DNA from: Methanobacterium aggregans
GTDB lineage: Archaea > Methanobacteriota > Methanobacteria > Methanobacteriales > Methanobacteriaceae
Direction: 5' to 3'
Assembly: GCF_017874455.1 (NCBI RefSeq)
Contig: NZ_JAGGLN010000002.1
Span: 124,001-188,000, forward strand
Length of the DNA: 64,000 nucleotides
The notes beneath the pieces were generated by a model. The model worked only from the letters and a program-made list of their open reading frames with translations. It ran no database searches and had not been told where the DNA came from. Of the stretch, positions 7,164 to 16,205 are shown in pieces (the stretch's first letter is position 1; every line of letters starts with the position of its first letter). A program made the translations under genes and the position numbers.

Positions 7164-7446
7164 ATGGGTTGGAGGGATTTTGTTGCGGTTGTTGTGAGTG
7201 TTTTGACTTTTTTGGGGGTTATTGTTTTGATTGGCATTGGTTGTTCGGAGTTTTTCACCAGATTACTCCCCAAGTCAGCATCCTGCTGAAAGAATGGCCC
7301 TACTATTTGGAAGCCTAATCGCTGCTTTGCTAATTTACAATCTAATAAAAGGTAAAAAACCAGAACCTAAAGTAAATGTTGCGGATAAACATGATGTGAC
7401 CAGTAAAAATATCTCCAGGAAACTTGAAAAACAGCAAAAAAGATAA
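7164..7446 (+). pseudogene. Array small membrane protein e: frameshifted
   Basis: From the ATG at 7164 the first frame reads MGWRDFVAVVVSVLTFLGVIVLI, which matches the family's N-terminus and first membrane span, but stops with TGA near 7290. The rest (SPSQHPAERMALLFG, then IYNLIKGKK and VTSKNISRKLE) is in the +1 frame, up to the stop at 7446. The shift lies around 7230-7250. Joined, it would have the usual ~94 residues. This is the second frameshifted member of the array. Decay, error or phase variation cannot be told apart from one sequence. Confidence 0.7.
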
Positions 7447-7666
7447 AAAGGGTTGTTAATAGTTTTTAGGATATTATTTTATTTAATTAACAGATTTTCT
7501 GTGGCGGGTGATGTTTTCCTTTCGAATCATGAAAGATACTACCTAAAATTGTTACCAAAATCAAAGAACCATAAACTGTTAGGAAAGTAGTTAAAAATGT
7601 TCAAAAATGATTTTAAATCTTTGATTTAATCTTTTATGAATGTTTATTTAGTTTTAGCATCTAATT

Positions 7667-7972
7667 TTAAAAATAAGAGCCCATAATCTTTAAAAACTCA
7701 TCTTTACCCATATTATGGATCTTTAAGGTTTTATGATGACTTTTATGTCCAGCTATAATCTCAACTGGGTTCTTGGTGAGTTTGGAAAATTCTTTTGTTA
7801 TTTCCTTGTTGGCCTTGCCCTTCTGTGGAACTGATTTTATCCTGATTTCAATGGCTTCACGCCAGGTGTTGTAGCCTGAAATCTCAAATTTGTTTGATTT
7901 TGTGGAAACCTCTATGTCCACCAGTATTCCACCTTCAGATTCCCTCACTGCCTTCATAGTAACCAGTTCCAT
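7667..7972 (-). CDS. DUF167/YggU (UPF0235) family protein
   Basis: A 101-residue basic protein with the family pattern: an N-terminal strand region (EGGILVDIEVSTKSNKFEI) and the core VPQKGKANKEITKEFSKL, then EIIAGHKSHHKTLKI. Proteins of this family are small and conserved in bacteria and archaea, with no settled function. The second Met (position 7957, MKAVRE) is the more usual family start; neither has a clear ribosome binding site. It ends the island on the right and reads towards it. Confidence 0.8.
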   Translation of the reverse strand: MELVTMKAVRESEGGILVDIEVSTKSNKFEISGYNTWREAIEIRIKSVPQKGKANKEITKEFSKLTKNPVEIIAGHKSHHKTLKIHNMGKDEFLKIMGSYF

Positions 7973-8066
7973 TTCTATTTTTTACGTTGATAAAACTTTA
8001 AGTATTCCTATTTTTATGGTACATATGTATTAAATCCCTGTTTCAGCACCCCTGAGAAGGAAAACA

Positions 8067-8074
8067 TTTAAATA
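8067..8074 (+). promoter_or_regulatory. Probable TATA box for tRNA-Leu
   Basis: TTTAAATA preceded by AAAAC lies about 60 bases before the tRNA 5' end. Initiation some 25 bases downstream would give a tRNA precursor with a short leader. This is predicted from pattern only. Confidence 0.4.
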
Positions 8075-8131
8075 GTGAAAGAGAAAGATGTTGGTATGCT
8101 CTAATGTGAGTGAAATTAAATATTTGATCAC

Positions 8132-8215
<84 letters not shown>

Positions 8216-8508
8216 CTTAACAATTAACTTCTATTTTTAACATTTCCGAGAATCAGATTTAATATGAGATCTCAGTTGATGAAAAAATTTTCAACGATTT
8301 ATGGTTGGGTTGAGATCAGAAAATCAATCCCCTTTTAAAAACAATGTTTCAAAGTTTTAAAGGTCTAAAACGTTTACAAATAAATTTTTGAAACATTTAA
8401 CAAAAAACGAAACAATTGAAAAAATATTAAAATAATATATTAAAAATAAGGTAGATTGAACCTTATAAATTGAATTTTATACATTTACTCCCTTTGAATT
8501 TTATAATT

Positions 8509-9084
8509 TTACTCCTTCTTGAAAATGGTGAAGGATTGAGAGGATAAAAAATCAAATTTCTCCAAAACAACGTATCCACCCTTTTCCATGACATTCAATA
8601 TATCCTCTTCAGAAGTGTAGTGACCAAAAAGGTTCACAAAGTTGATTTTTTTAGTTTTTTTGTAGTCTATAATAACAATTCTTCCATCAGGAGCTAAAAA
8701 TTGTTTTAAATGGTTGAAGTAACTTAAAGGTTCGGGTATGTGATGAAATACGTTCCTTAAGAAGATAAGGTTCAGATCATTTTCAAGCTCAAGACTGTTC
8801 TCTTCTGCCAAAACAGTTTCTATATTCTTCACACCCTTAATTCGAGTTTCAGACTTCACATAATCGAGATATTCTGGTTCCATGTCAACTGCGTAGACCA
8901 ATCCATTTTCTCCCACCTCATCTGAAAACTTAAAGGTGAAATAACCCCCACCACAACCAATATCTACAATTTTATCGTTTTCACGTATTTTAAGAGATTT
9001 TATAATTTCAGTTGATTTAAATTCAGGTTTAGATGCCTTTTCATTGAGTTTTTTAATTTTTTTTAACTTAGAACTTCCAAACAT
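8509..9084 (-). CDS. Class I SAM-dependent methyltransferase
   Basis: About 191 residues with the Rossmann methyltransferase motifs: motif I VDIGCGGGYF, an acidic residue after strand 2 (AVDMEPE), the LNLIFLRNVFHHI motif around strand 4, and DGRIVIIDYKK for strand 5. The substrate cannot be told from sequence; the pattern is like UbiE-type or small-molecule methyltransferases. The Met at 9084 has GGAAG nine bases upstream; an upstream Met at 9093 sits directly on that site. It is 35 bases downstream of the DUF371 gene on the same strand, so the two are probably co-transcribed. Confidence 0.8.
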   Translation of the reverse strand: MFGSSKLKKIKKLNEKASKPEFKSTEIIKSLKIRENDKIVDIGCGGGYFTFKFSDEVGENGLVYAVDMEPEYLDYVKSETRIKGVKNIETVLAEENSLELENDLNLIFLRNVFHHIPEPLSYFNHLKQFLAPDGRIVIIDYKKTKKINFVNLFGHYTSEEDILNVMEKGGYVVLEKFDFLSSQSFTIFKKE

Positions 9085-9128
9085 AGGACACATCTTCCAT
9101 TTTTTTTCAAGTTAAGAACATCGTTTAA

Positions 9129-9542
9129 TCAATCAACATTTATCACAACTTTCAGGGGTTTACCCTCACTTAAATCATCTATTAAACCTTTTTTAAGGTC
9201 ACATGATGCTTTATCCGCATTTATCATCAGGGTTCTGCTGCACTTGAATTCGCTTTTTCTGCAGACCATGTCTGTTGGATGGTCCAAGGTCAGTTCTGGA
9301 TGTCCATAACCTTTTATTTCATCCCGAGCATTTTCTGTCTCAAGAATAACTGTTACAACTGTTTTTTCATTTTGTATTGCATTTTTCAGTTCCTCTGGAA
9401 AATCATTCATGGAAACTCCAGATGAAACCCCTATTATGCAGTCGGCCTTGATGCCTATTTCTGGTTCCATTGTAACTTCAAATGTTGTTTTATGGCGTGA
9501 TGTGACGTTGGGATGTCCCTTTGCAAAGAAACTGTAGTTCAT
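9129..9542 (-). CDS. DUF371 family protein
   Basis: A 137-residue archaeal protein beginning MNYSFFAKGHPNVTSRHKTTFEVT, the recognisable start of DUF371. It continues with GVSSGVSMNDFP and a GYGHPELTLDHPTDMVCRKS segment with conserved His, Asp and Cys. The family is widespread in archaea and its role is unknown. It lies upstream of the methyltransferase on the same strand. Confidence 0.8.
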   Translation of the reverse strand: MNYSFFAKGHPNVTSRHKTTFEVTMEPEIGIKADCIIGVSSGVSMNDFPEELKNAIQNEKTVVTVILETENARDEIKGYGHPELTLDHPTDMVCRKSEFKCSRTLMINADKASCDLKKGLIDDLSEGKPLKVVINVD

Positions 9543-9811
9543 AGATACTCACTTTTCATTATGGATTATTTTTGAGATTATTTTTTGATTAAATTTTTTT
9601 TGATCATTTGTATGGTTTGAGGTTCTAAAAAAAGATGTCCTGCACTAGATTATTTATTTAAACCTTATTAAATTATGAAATAAATTTAAAAAAAAATGGT
9701 TTTTACGAGAAAGTTCATACTCATCTTGGTATAAAATTAGAACTTAATTAAAGATATACTTAGTCACTGAATTAACTGTTAAGATAAAAAATTTAGTTTA
9801 AGGAGTTTCAT

Positions 9812-10264
9812 ATGCCAAAAAATCCTTTGAAAGGTACTTACTGTTTGATAATTCACCTGAAGTCCAGACAGAATATTAAGATCGGATGTCTAGGTGAAAT
9901 AAATTTTGAAGATGGTTACTACGTCTATGTTGGATCTGCACTGAATTCATTGAAAAGCAGGCTTGAAAGGCACCTTAAAAATGATAAAAAGCTTTTCTGG
10001 CACGTTGATTATCTTCTAAACAATCCCAATGCCAAGGTTGTGGATGTTGTTTTTGCAGTGAGTGGTGATAAGTGGGAGTGTCCCCTTGCATCGAATATAT
10101 CCAAGTTGGGACATGAAATCAAAAATTTTGGATGTTCAGACTGCAAATGCCCTTCGCATCTATTTTACTTCCCTGATCTGGAACTATCAAAAAAGATATG
10201 TTTAGAATCCTTTGAAAAGTTGGGGCTTCAGCCCAAGGATCTGGAGGATCTGGAAAAGATTTAG
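9812..10264 (+). CDS. DUF123 / GIY-YIG-like nuclease domain protein
   Basis: A 150-residue protein. The N-terminal GTYCLIIHL strand, GYYVYVGSA (the GIY-YIG-like pair) and SRLERHLKNDKKLFWHVDYLL with conserved Arg and His are those of the DUF123 family, which is found alone or fused to endonuclease III in archaea. A C-terminal Cys-rich part (GCSDCKCPSHLFYF) is also typical. The role may be in DNA repair, but no activity is established. AAGGAG precedes the ATG at 9812. It is a monocistronic gene between two convergent or divergent neighbours. Confidence 0.85.
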   Translation: MPKNPLKGTYCLIIHLKSRQNIKIGCLGEINFEDGYYVYVGSALNSLKSRLERHLKNDKKLFWHVDYLLNNPNAKVVDVVFAVSGDKWECPLASNISKLGHEIKNFGCSDCKCPSHLFYFPDLELSKKICLESFEKLGLQPKDLEDLEKI

Positions 10265-10559
10265 ATAAATGGTTTCAAGGTACAGATCATCACTAAAAAA
10301 ATTCAGTTTTTATAACTAATCTCATGATGCTTAGCTTGGTGAGTATATGCTCCAAAGTTTTAGGATAATTGAATGGCATCATCAATTAAAATGAAAATTC
10401 TATTTAAAAAAATTATGGGAAAGGTTAAAACTTATCATTATATTACGGCTTGCATGAATCTGCTGAACTTTATTTTTAAGGTGAAAGGTAGTGGGTTCTT
10501 AAGGTGAAAAATAGCGGGAATATTTTAGTAAAAATGAAAATTTAAAATTAAAAAAAAGT

Positions 10560-11366
10560 TTACTGGAACTTCCTGAAAAATTCCTCGAACTCATCCACGC
10601 CCATGGGCTGGGGAACAACAAATTCCTGGTTTCTGTATATCTTCTCTGCAAGTTCCCGATATTTTTGTGCCTGTTCAGAGTCTGGAAACTTTTCAAGAAC
10701 TGTTTTTGCATCGTATTCACTCTGCTGGACCAGTTCGCTTCGAGGTATAACTTCTATGACCTTCGTACCAATCCTCTTGGCGAATTTTTCAACGATCTCA
10801 ACTTCCCTGTTGGTGCCTCTGCAGTTGCAGATGATGCCTCCAAGGCGGCTTTTGAGTTTCTGGATGCCCTGGGATATGTTGTTTGCAGCGTAGAGTGCCA
10901 TGTACTCTCCAGATGTGACTATGTAAACCTCATCTGCAAATTCTTCCCGCAGTGGTACTGCGAATCCACCACAGACAACATCTCCAAGTACATCGTAGAT
11001 GATGACTTCAGGTTCTGGCTTGAAGACTTCAAGTTTCTCAAGGAGATTCATTGCAACTATGACTCCCCGCCCTGCACATCCCACTCCTGGTTTTGGACCT
11101 CCACTTTCAACACAGTCCACTTTTCCATAGCCTTTAAAGAGAATGTCATCCTTTTTAACGTCCTTTTTTTCTTTGACAACATCAAGGATGGTTGGTATTC
11201 TCCGCCCCACAAGGGTTCTGGTTGTGTCTGCCTTGGGGTCGCAGCCTATTACAAGGACATTTTTATCTTTGGAGTAGGCTGCTGCAATGTTTGAAACCAC
11301 TGTGGATTTTCCAATCCCTCCTTTACCATATATGGCTATTCTTTTGGTTTTTGAGGCCTCAGTCAT
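10560..11366 (-). CDS. cfbC: Ni-sirohydrochlorin a,c-diamide reductive cyclase, ATP-dependent reductase subunit (NifH-like)
   Basis: A 268-residue NifH-family iron protein. Walker A GKGGIGKST is at residues 14-22, followed by GCDPKADTTR. The two Cys that hold the bridging 4Fe-4S cluster are C97 (GVGCAGRGV) and C132 (DVVCGGFAVP). In methanogens lacking other nitrogenase genes nearby, this group IV NifH is CfbC. It supplies electrons to CfbD for the six-electron reduction and lactam closure in coenzyme F430 synthesis. Its start overlaps the end of the upstream CBS gene by eight bases, so the two are translationally coupled. No cfbD lies in the window. True NifH is unlikely, as no nifDK or nifI genes accompany it. 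Confidence 0.88.
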   Translation of the reverse strand: MTEASKTKRIAIYGKGGIGKSTVVSNIAAAYSKDKNVLVIGCDPKADTTRTLVGRRIPTILDVVKEKKDVKKDDILFKGYGKVDCVESGGPKPGVGCAGRGVIVAMNLLEKLEVFKPEPEVIIYDVLGDVVCGGFAVPLREEFADEVYIVTSGEYMALYAANNISQGIQKLKSRLGGIICNCRGTNREVEIVEKFAKRIGTKVIEVIPRSELVQQSEYDAKTVLEKFPDSEQAQKYRELAEKIYRNQEFVVPQPMGVDEFEEFFRKFQ

Positions 11367-11838
11367 TACCCTTCACCATGGCTCCGATTATGTCTCCCCT
11401 CGTGACTATTCCAATGAGTTTTTTATCTGCATCAAGCACTGGAAGTCTTTTGATGTGGTGGGAGTCCATTAGCTCTGCTGCATCAGATATTTGAGCATCC
11501 TTTGAGATTGAAACCACTTTTTTGGTCATTATATCTCCGATTAAAACTGAGCTTGCCCTTTCCATGTCTTCTGCAAGTTCGTCCATTTCGTACTTCATCT
11601 TCACAGGGAGTTCTATGAGGTCAAGGGGTGCAGGGAGTATGAGGTTTATTTTGGGTGAGTGAATTTCAAGCATCCTCATTATATCGCCTTCACTCACTAT
11701 TCCAACAACGTGGTTTTCATCGTTAACTACTGGGGCTCCGCTTATCTTGTTGTTTCGAAGGACCTGTGCAACATCCACTATTTTATCAGTTGATTTGAAT
11801 TTTACTACATTTATTTCCATGGCATCTTCAATCTTCAT
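11359..11838 (-). CDS. Two-CBS-domain protein
   Basis: A 159-residue protein made of two CBS domains. The first covers about residues 1-60 (EINVVKFKSTDKIVDVAQVL, then GIVSEGDIMRML) and the second about 100-159 (MTKKVVSISKDAQISDAAELM, then GIVTRGDIIGAM). A linker in between may contact a partner. CBS pairs bind adenosyl ligands such as ATP, AMP or SAM and regulate partners. Overlap with cfbC suggests it might sense nucleotide or SAM status for F430 synthesis; that is inference. Confidence 0.88.
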   Translation of the reverse strand: MKIEDAMEINVVKFKSTDKIVDVAQVLRNNKISGAPVVNDENHVVGIVSEGDIMRMLEIHSPKINLILPAPLDLIELPVKMKYEMDELAEDMERASSVLIGDIMTKKVVSISKDAQISDAAELMDSHHIKRLPVLDADKKLIGIVTRGDIIGAMVKGND

Positions 11839-12153
11839 TACTCATCAACTCCTCCATAAACAGCTTCAGCTGTCCTGATTTATCCCATCATCAAATATAC
11901 ATATGTTTCATTTATACAAAGGGTTTACCTATATGCAAGGTTTTAAAATAAAATTGCTTTTAGTATCCTTCTTTTATTTAAGTTTTTTATTCCTTTTTTG
12001 GTTTTTATACTACTTTCATTTTACGTTCCTAACAGGATCATAAAAGTTTAAATAGTGAATAATTAAATTTTATAATAATTCAGAAAATTAACTATTAATT
12101 TGGATTGAAAAATTGTGAAAAAACATAGGATTAGATAAAAGTGACGTGATACC
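11839..12153. promoter_or_regulatory. Divergent promoter region between the CBS-cfbC operon and a marR gene
   Basis: No gene is visible here. For the minus strand, the complement of about 11890-11925 reads GAAACATATGTATATTTG, a plausible TATA region about 50-70 bases before the CBS start. For the plus strand, AGTTTAAATAGTG near 12045-12058 is a TATA-like element about 100 bases before the MarR start. No clear inverted-repeat operator stands out. Confidence 0.4.
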
Positions 12154-12624
12154 TTGAAAGATGAAAATATTGATGAAATACTTGATAACCTTTTAATTTA
12201 TCTTCCTCTTTTCTATCAAAAGGCCATAAAGCCAAAAAATCCGGATATAAAACAGAAACACCAGGTTTATTATCAGATACTTGGAATACTTGAACATTTT
12301 GATAATTTGCCCATATCCCACCTTGGAAAACGCCTCTTCGTATCGAAGCCCAACATGACCTCCCACATCGACAAACTCGTTGCAGACGGAATGGTCGAAC
12401 GTGTACCTGATGAAAAGGATCGGAGAATAATCCGTGTGAGAATCACAGAGAAAGGACTGCGCTTCATAAAGGAATCACGTGATATCATCAATGAAATCAT
12501 AAAGTACAACCTTTCACCCCTCGATGAATCAGAGCTTGATGAGCTCAATGGCTGCCTTAGAAAGATAAGGGAATTCATGCATAAAATCGACACAATGGAA
12601 GAAATACATCGTAAAACTCCTTAA
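12154..12624 (+). CDS. MarR-family transcriptional regulator
   Basis: A 156-residue winged helix-turn-helix protein. The recognition region ISHLGKRLFVSKPNMTSHIDKLVADGMVERVPDEKDRRIIRVRIT contains the MarR hallmark DxRR in the wing (DEKDRR), with helical dimerisation segments on either side. It uses a TTG start at 12154 behind GTGAT at 12146-12150; no in-frame ATG is nearby. The MFS drug exporter begins 51 bases downstream, so this is a classic regulator-pump pair in which MarR probably represses the operon until a toxic ligand binds. Confidence 0.88.
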   Translation: MKDENIDEILDNLLIYLPLFYQKAIKPKNPDIKQKHQVYYQILGILEHFDNLPISHLGKRLFVSKPNMTSHIDKLVADGMVERVPDEKDRRIIRVRITEKGLRFIKESRDIINEIIKYNLSPLDESELDELNGCLRKIREFMHKIDTMEEIHRKTP

Positions 12625-12675
12625 AACTTACGAATAAATGAATGTTATAATTTTTAATTTATTGGAGGATACTTA

Positions 12676-14136
12676 ATGGAAAATGAAAAATCAAAGGGCT
12701 CTGAAGCCCTCAACATCAAACTTCTACTGGGTGGACTGATGATAAGTCTTCTTGTAGGTGCTCTGGACAACTCCATAATGAGCACAGCCATGCCCAAGGT
12801 CATTGCAAGTCTTGGAGGAATGGCATACTACGTCTGGCCCTTCACAATCTACCTTTTAACATCAACAATTGCAATAATACTTTCAGGAAAATTATCAGAT
12901 ATATACGGCCGTAAAAAGGTTTTAATCACGGGAATAGTTATTTTCATAGTGACATCGGTTCTCTGCGGTTTCTCCCAGAACATCATGGAACTCACATTCT
13001 TCAGGGGACTGCAGGGAATAGGTGGGGGAATACTCATGACCATCCCCTTCATAGTTGTGGCTGAAGTCTTCCCTCCCAGGGAGAGGGGAAAGTACATGGG
13101 AATTCTCTCCTCCGTGTTTGGATTTGCAAACGTTCTCGGACCCGTGCTCGGCGGTTTCATAACCGACTTCATGGGATGGGAATGGGTTTTCTACGTGAAC
13201 ATCCCAGTGGGAATTACAGCCATATACATGCTCAGATCCTACTTCCCACACCTAGAGATAGTTATAAAAGAAGGTGTAATTGATTACGCTGGAATTGTGA
13301 CCTTAACTGCAGCTTTAAGTGCACTTTTCCTGGGCTTAACCTTCGTGAGGAGCACGGCAGTTTCATCAGGCCTCGTTGCATCTCTCTTCATATTTGCAGG
13401 GTTTATGCTTTTAGTCTTCATTTACGCTGAGAAAAAAGCCCGCGAACCCATTTTACCAATGAAACTATTTAAAAACTCCATATTCAATGTTTCATCCATT
13501 GCAATGTTTCTTTCAAGTGCTGTGATGTTCTGTGGAATCATCTACATACCATTATTTATTCAGGGAGTGCAGGGAATGAGTGCTTCAACCTCCGGACTCT
13601 TAATAACTCCAATGCTTGTGAGTCTCACCATTGCATCCCTCATTACCGGGCAGATCATTTCAAGAACCGGTACCTACAAAAAACTGGCAGTTCTGGCATT
13701 CGTACTGCTTACCCTGGGTATCGGACTTCTTTCAACCATGAACACCAGTACAGGATTTGTTGTACTTATAATCTACTCAACCATATTAGGTATTGGAACC
13801 GGTATGATGTACCCAATATTCAACGTTGCAGTGCAAAATGCTGTTCCAATGAGGGAGCTTGGAACTGTTACAGCTTCAATGCAGTTCTTCCGTAACATCG
13901 GAGCAACTGTGGCCCTTCCGGTATTCGGAGTTATTGTGAACATCACCGTCAACATGGACATCCAGACATCTAAAAACGTTTCACCAGCACTCATGAGCCT
14001 TGGAATACACAACGTGTTCATATCTGGACTTGTGATAAGTTTTGTGGGACTTCTGGTTTGTTTCTTGCTGAAGGATAAAGTTTTGGCTGGTAGGGGTGAT
14101 TTTGAAGTTGAGAAGAAGGATTTGGCTGGGGAATAA
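12676..14136 (+). CDS. MFS multidrug efflux transporter, DHA2 (EmrB/QacA) type
   Basis: A 486-residue protein with about 14 hydrophobic spans. Residues 30-40 carry LDNSIMSTAMP, the motif D1 region (LDxTIVNVALP) of the 14-TM drug:H+ antiporters. SGKLSDIYGRKKVLI is motif A, and GGFITDFMGWEWVFYVNIPVG near residues 155-180 is motif C with its downstream W-FxINxP element. GGAGG stands eight bases before the ATG. It is probably under control of the MarR gene just upstream and exports hydrophobic toxic compounds. Confidence 0.9.
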   Translation: MENEKSKGSEALNIKLLLGGLMISLLVGALDNSIMSTAMPKVIASLGGMAYYVWPFTIYLLTSTIAIILSGKLSDIYGRKKVLITGIVIFIVTSVLCGFSQNIMELTFFRGLQGIGGGILMTIPFIVVAEVFPPRERGKYMGILSSVFGFANVLGPVLGGFITDFMGWEWVFYVNIPVGITAIYMLRSYFPHLEIVIKEGVIDYAGIVTLTAALSALFLGLTFVRSTAVSSGLVASLFIFAGFMLLVFIYAEKKAREPILPMKLFKNSIFNVSSIAMFLSSAVMFCGIIYIPLFIQGVQGMSASTSGLLITPMLVSLTIASLITGQIISRTGTYKKLAVLAFVLLTLGIGLLSTMNTSTGFVVLIIYSTILGIGTGMMYPIFNVAVQNAVPMRELGTVTASMQFFRNIGATVALPVFGVIVNITVNMDIQTSKNVSPALMSLGIHNVFISGLVISFVGLLVCFLLKDKVLAGRGDFEVEKKDLAGE

Positions 14137-14565
14137 GATTTTGCAGGTGAACTTCTTTTTTCTTTTATTTTTTAAGGATAAAAATAAAAAAATGGAATAT
14201 TTTCATGATTTTATACATAAAAAGTAGTAATAAACCATATAAAGATATCTTATAAATTAAACATTCACTTTATTAAAACTTTGAAGTGATAGCTTTGAAC
14301 ACCCCCTTTTACTGAAATTATCGGTAAAAAAGAAGGATATATTGTTTTAATTCCATTCAATTTCTTGATAAATCTGATTAGAGAAAAAAGAAGGTTTAAT
14401 GTTTTCAACGGAAAAATATTTAATTCCCATAAATCTCATTCTCAAATTAATATTCTCCCCAGTTAAATTATCACTCTGAGATTATCTGAAACCCCATTCG
14501 AAGGTTTTAAGGGGATGTAATTCATTAATTAAAATAATTCATTGAACTGATAATCGAGGTGAACC
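14137..14565. other. Intergenic region without a gene
   Basis: 429 A+T-rich bases between the MFS gene and the radical SAM gene. I see no ORF with a ribosome binding site. An imperfect inverted repeat, TTTTACTGA (from 14307) against TCGGTAAAA (to 14329), followed by A-runs, could be a terminator or operator. The promoter of the downstream gene is likely in the last 60 bases, where AATTAAAATAATT occurs. Confidence 0.4.
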
Positions 14566-15921
14566 ATGAAGGTAACGTTCATAAATCCGCCGCAAACCAA
14601 TTCTAAATACAAATTTATAGGAGTTGTGGCCCCGCCTCTTGGAATAAGTTACATGGCAGCTGTTCTGGAGGAAAAAAATTTTGATGTGAGCATCATAGAT
14701 GCTTCTGCACTTGATATGACCTGGGAAGCTCTTGAAAAAGAAATAGAGAATGTTTCACCGGATGTTATTGCGGTGACTGCACTAACACCAACCATAAGTC
14801 AGGCCATGAAAACTGCAGAAATTGCAAAGAAAACCTGTCCAGACGCCGTGATAGTCCTTGGAGGATACCATCCAACCTTCAACTATGAAGAAGTCCTGGA
14901 GAAGGATTTTGTTGATGTGGTTGTTAGGGGAGAGGGAGAAAATACCATGCTTGACCTTGTGGAAACCCTTGAAAGGGGAGGTGATCTATCAGAAGTTAAA
15001 GGAATAGCCTTTGAGGATACAGTTACACCTTTACGTCCACTCATAACAGATCTCGATAGTTTACCGTTCCCTGCAAGGCACTTGCTTCCAATGGACCATT
15101 ACAAACTCTTCAACATGGACACTAAAATGGCAACCATGGTAAGCAGCAGGGGCTGTCCAATGCAATGCTCTTTCTGTGCATCTGCAGCACTTCACGGCTC
15201 TAAAATGCGTATGAGAAGTCCTGAGAATGTTGTGGATGAAATGGAACACCTTGTGAAGGATCATGGCGTTGAAACCATAGCCTTCATGGACGACACCTTC
15301 ACCCTGAAAAGGAGCAGGGTTGAGAAGATCTGTGCTGAGATCAAAAGAAGGAACCTTGATGTTTTCTGGGGTTGTACAGCCCGTGTTGACACTTTGTCCG
15401 AGGATGTGATAAAGCAGATGAGGGAAGCTGGATGCATAGCCATGTTCATGGGTGTGGAATCTGCTGATCAGCAGGTTCTGGATGAGGTTGACAAGAAGAT
15501 CAGCGTTGAAAAGATCAGACGTGCATTCGAGATTTCAAGGAAGGAAAAAATGCGTACCATAGCTTCTGTGGTGCTTGGAATGCCTGGAGATACCAAGGAA
15601 AGTATAGCCAGGACAGTGAAGTTTGTGAAGGAACTGAATCCTTCCTACGCAATTTTCAGCCTGGCCACACCCTACCCTGGAACCCGTTTCTACCAGCAAA
15701 CCCTTGAAAAGAACCTTATAAAGGTCAGGGACTGGTCCAAGTACACCCTCATTTCCCCCATCCTTGAAACAATGGAGTGCTCCCTGGAAGAACTTAAAAA
15801 TATGCAGAACAAAGCTTTCTGCAAGTTCTACCTGCGTCCTGGTTACATTCTGCGCCAGGCATGGATGGACGGACCAATGTTACTGCGGACAATTGTATCT
15901 GTTGTCAGGGAAGTGATCTGA
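14566..15921 (+). CDS. Cobalamin-binding (class B) radical SAM protein
   Basis: A 451-residue protein. The N-terminal ~140 residues form a B12-binding Rossmann domain (INPPQ, then VAPPLGISYMAAVLEE, DVIAVTALTPT and VLGGYHPTF). The radical SAM domain follows, with the SRGCPMQCSFCASA cluster motif (CxxxCxxC) near residue 195-205 and downstream GVESADQQVLD and TPYPGTRFY elements. Class B enzymes methylate unreactive carbons or rearrange skeletons, using SAM and methylcobalamin. The substrate is not evident; it is not Mmp10, whose layout differs. Anaerobic archaeal lipid, cofactor or peptide modification are all possible. GAGGTG precedes the ATG. It is a stand-alone gene. Confidence 0.85.
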   Translation: MKVTFINPPQTNSKYKFIGVVAPPLGISYMAAVLEEKNFDVSIIDASALDMTWEALEKEIENVSPDVIAVTALTPTISQAMKTAEIAKKTCPDAVIVLGGYHPTFNYEEVLEKDFVDVVVRGEGENTMLDLVETLERGGDLSEVKGIAFEDTVTPLRPLITDLDSLPFPARHLLPMDHYKLFNMDTKMATMVSSRGCPMQCSFCASAALHGSKMRMRSPENVVDEMEHLVKDHGVETIAFMDDTFTLKRSRVEKICAEIKRRNLDVFWGCTARVDTLSEDVIKQMREAGCIAMFMGVESADQQVLDEVDKKISVEKIRRAFEISRKEKMRTIASVVLGMPGDTKESIARTVKFVKELNPSYAIFSLATPYPGTRFYQQTLEKNLIKVRDWSKYTLISPILETMECSLEELKNMQNKAFCKFYLRPGYILRQAWMDGPMLLRTIVSVVREVI

Positions 15922-16205
15922 GGATCATTTCTTTCTATTTTTAGGAGGGATTAAGAGAAACTATCAGAAGTATTAGTTTAAAGAAGAAAATCTTAAAATT
16001 GAGTTTTAAAATTGATTAAGGCCAATGAAGTTTTTTTTAAAAATTCAATAATTGTATCAGTTCATGAATAAATGATCTTAACATACTTACCACTTTTTTT
16101 ATCAATTACAGTAATACAAGCTAGAAGTTACTACCCTAATTTTAAATGCAGGAATTTTTATATAATTGAAGTGAGTAAATATAAGACTTCATTGAAGGTA
16201 ACTTT

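Noticed and set aside
10665..11294. Open frame of 209 codons on the plus strand opposite cfbC
   Set aside because: It lies fully inside cfbC, whose Fe-S and nucleotide motifs are intact; the frame has no promoter or ribosome binding site.
10560..11366. cfbC as nitrogenase iron protein nifH
   Set aside because: No nifI, nifD, nifK or nifE genes are nearby; the overlap with a CBS gene and the sequence style fit the F430 pathway reductase.
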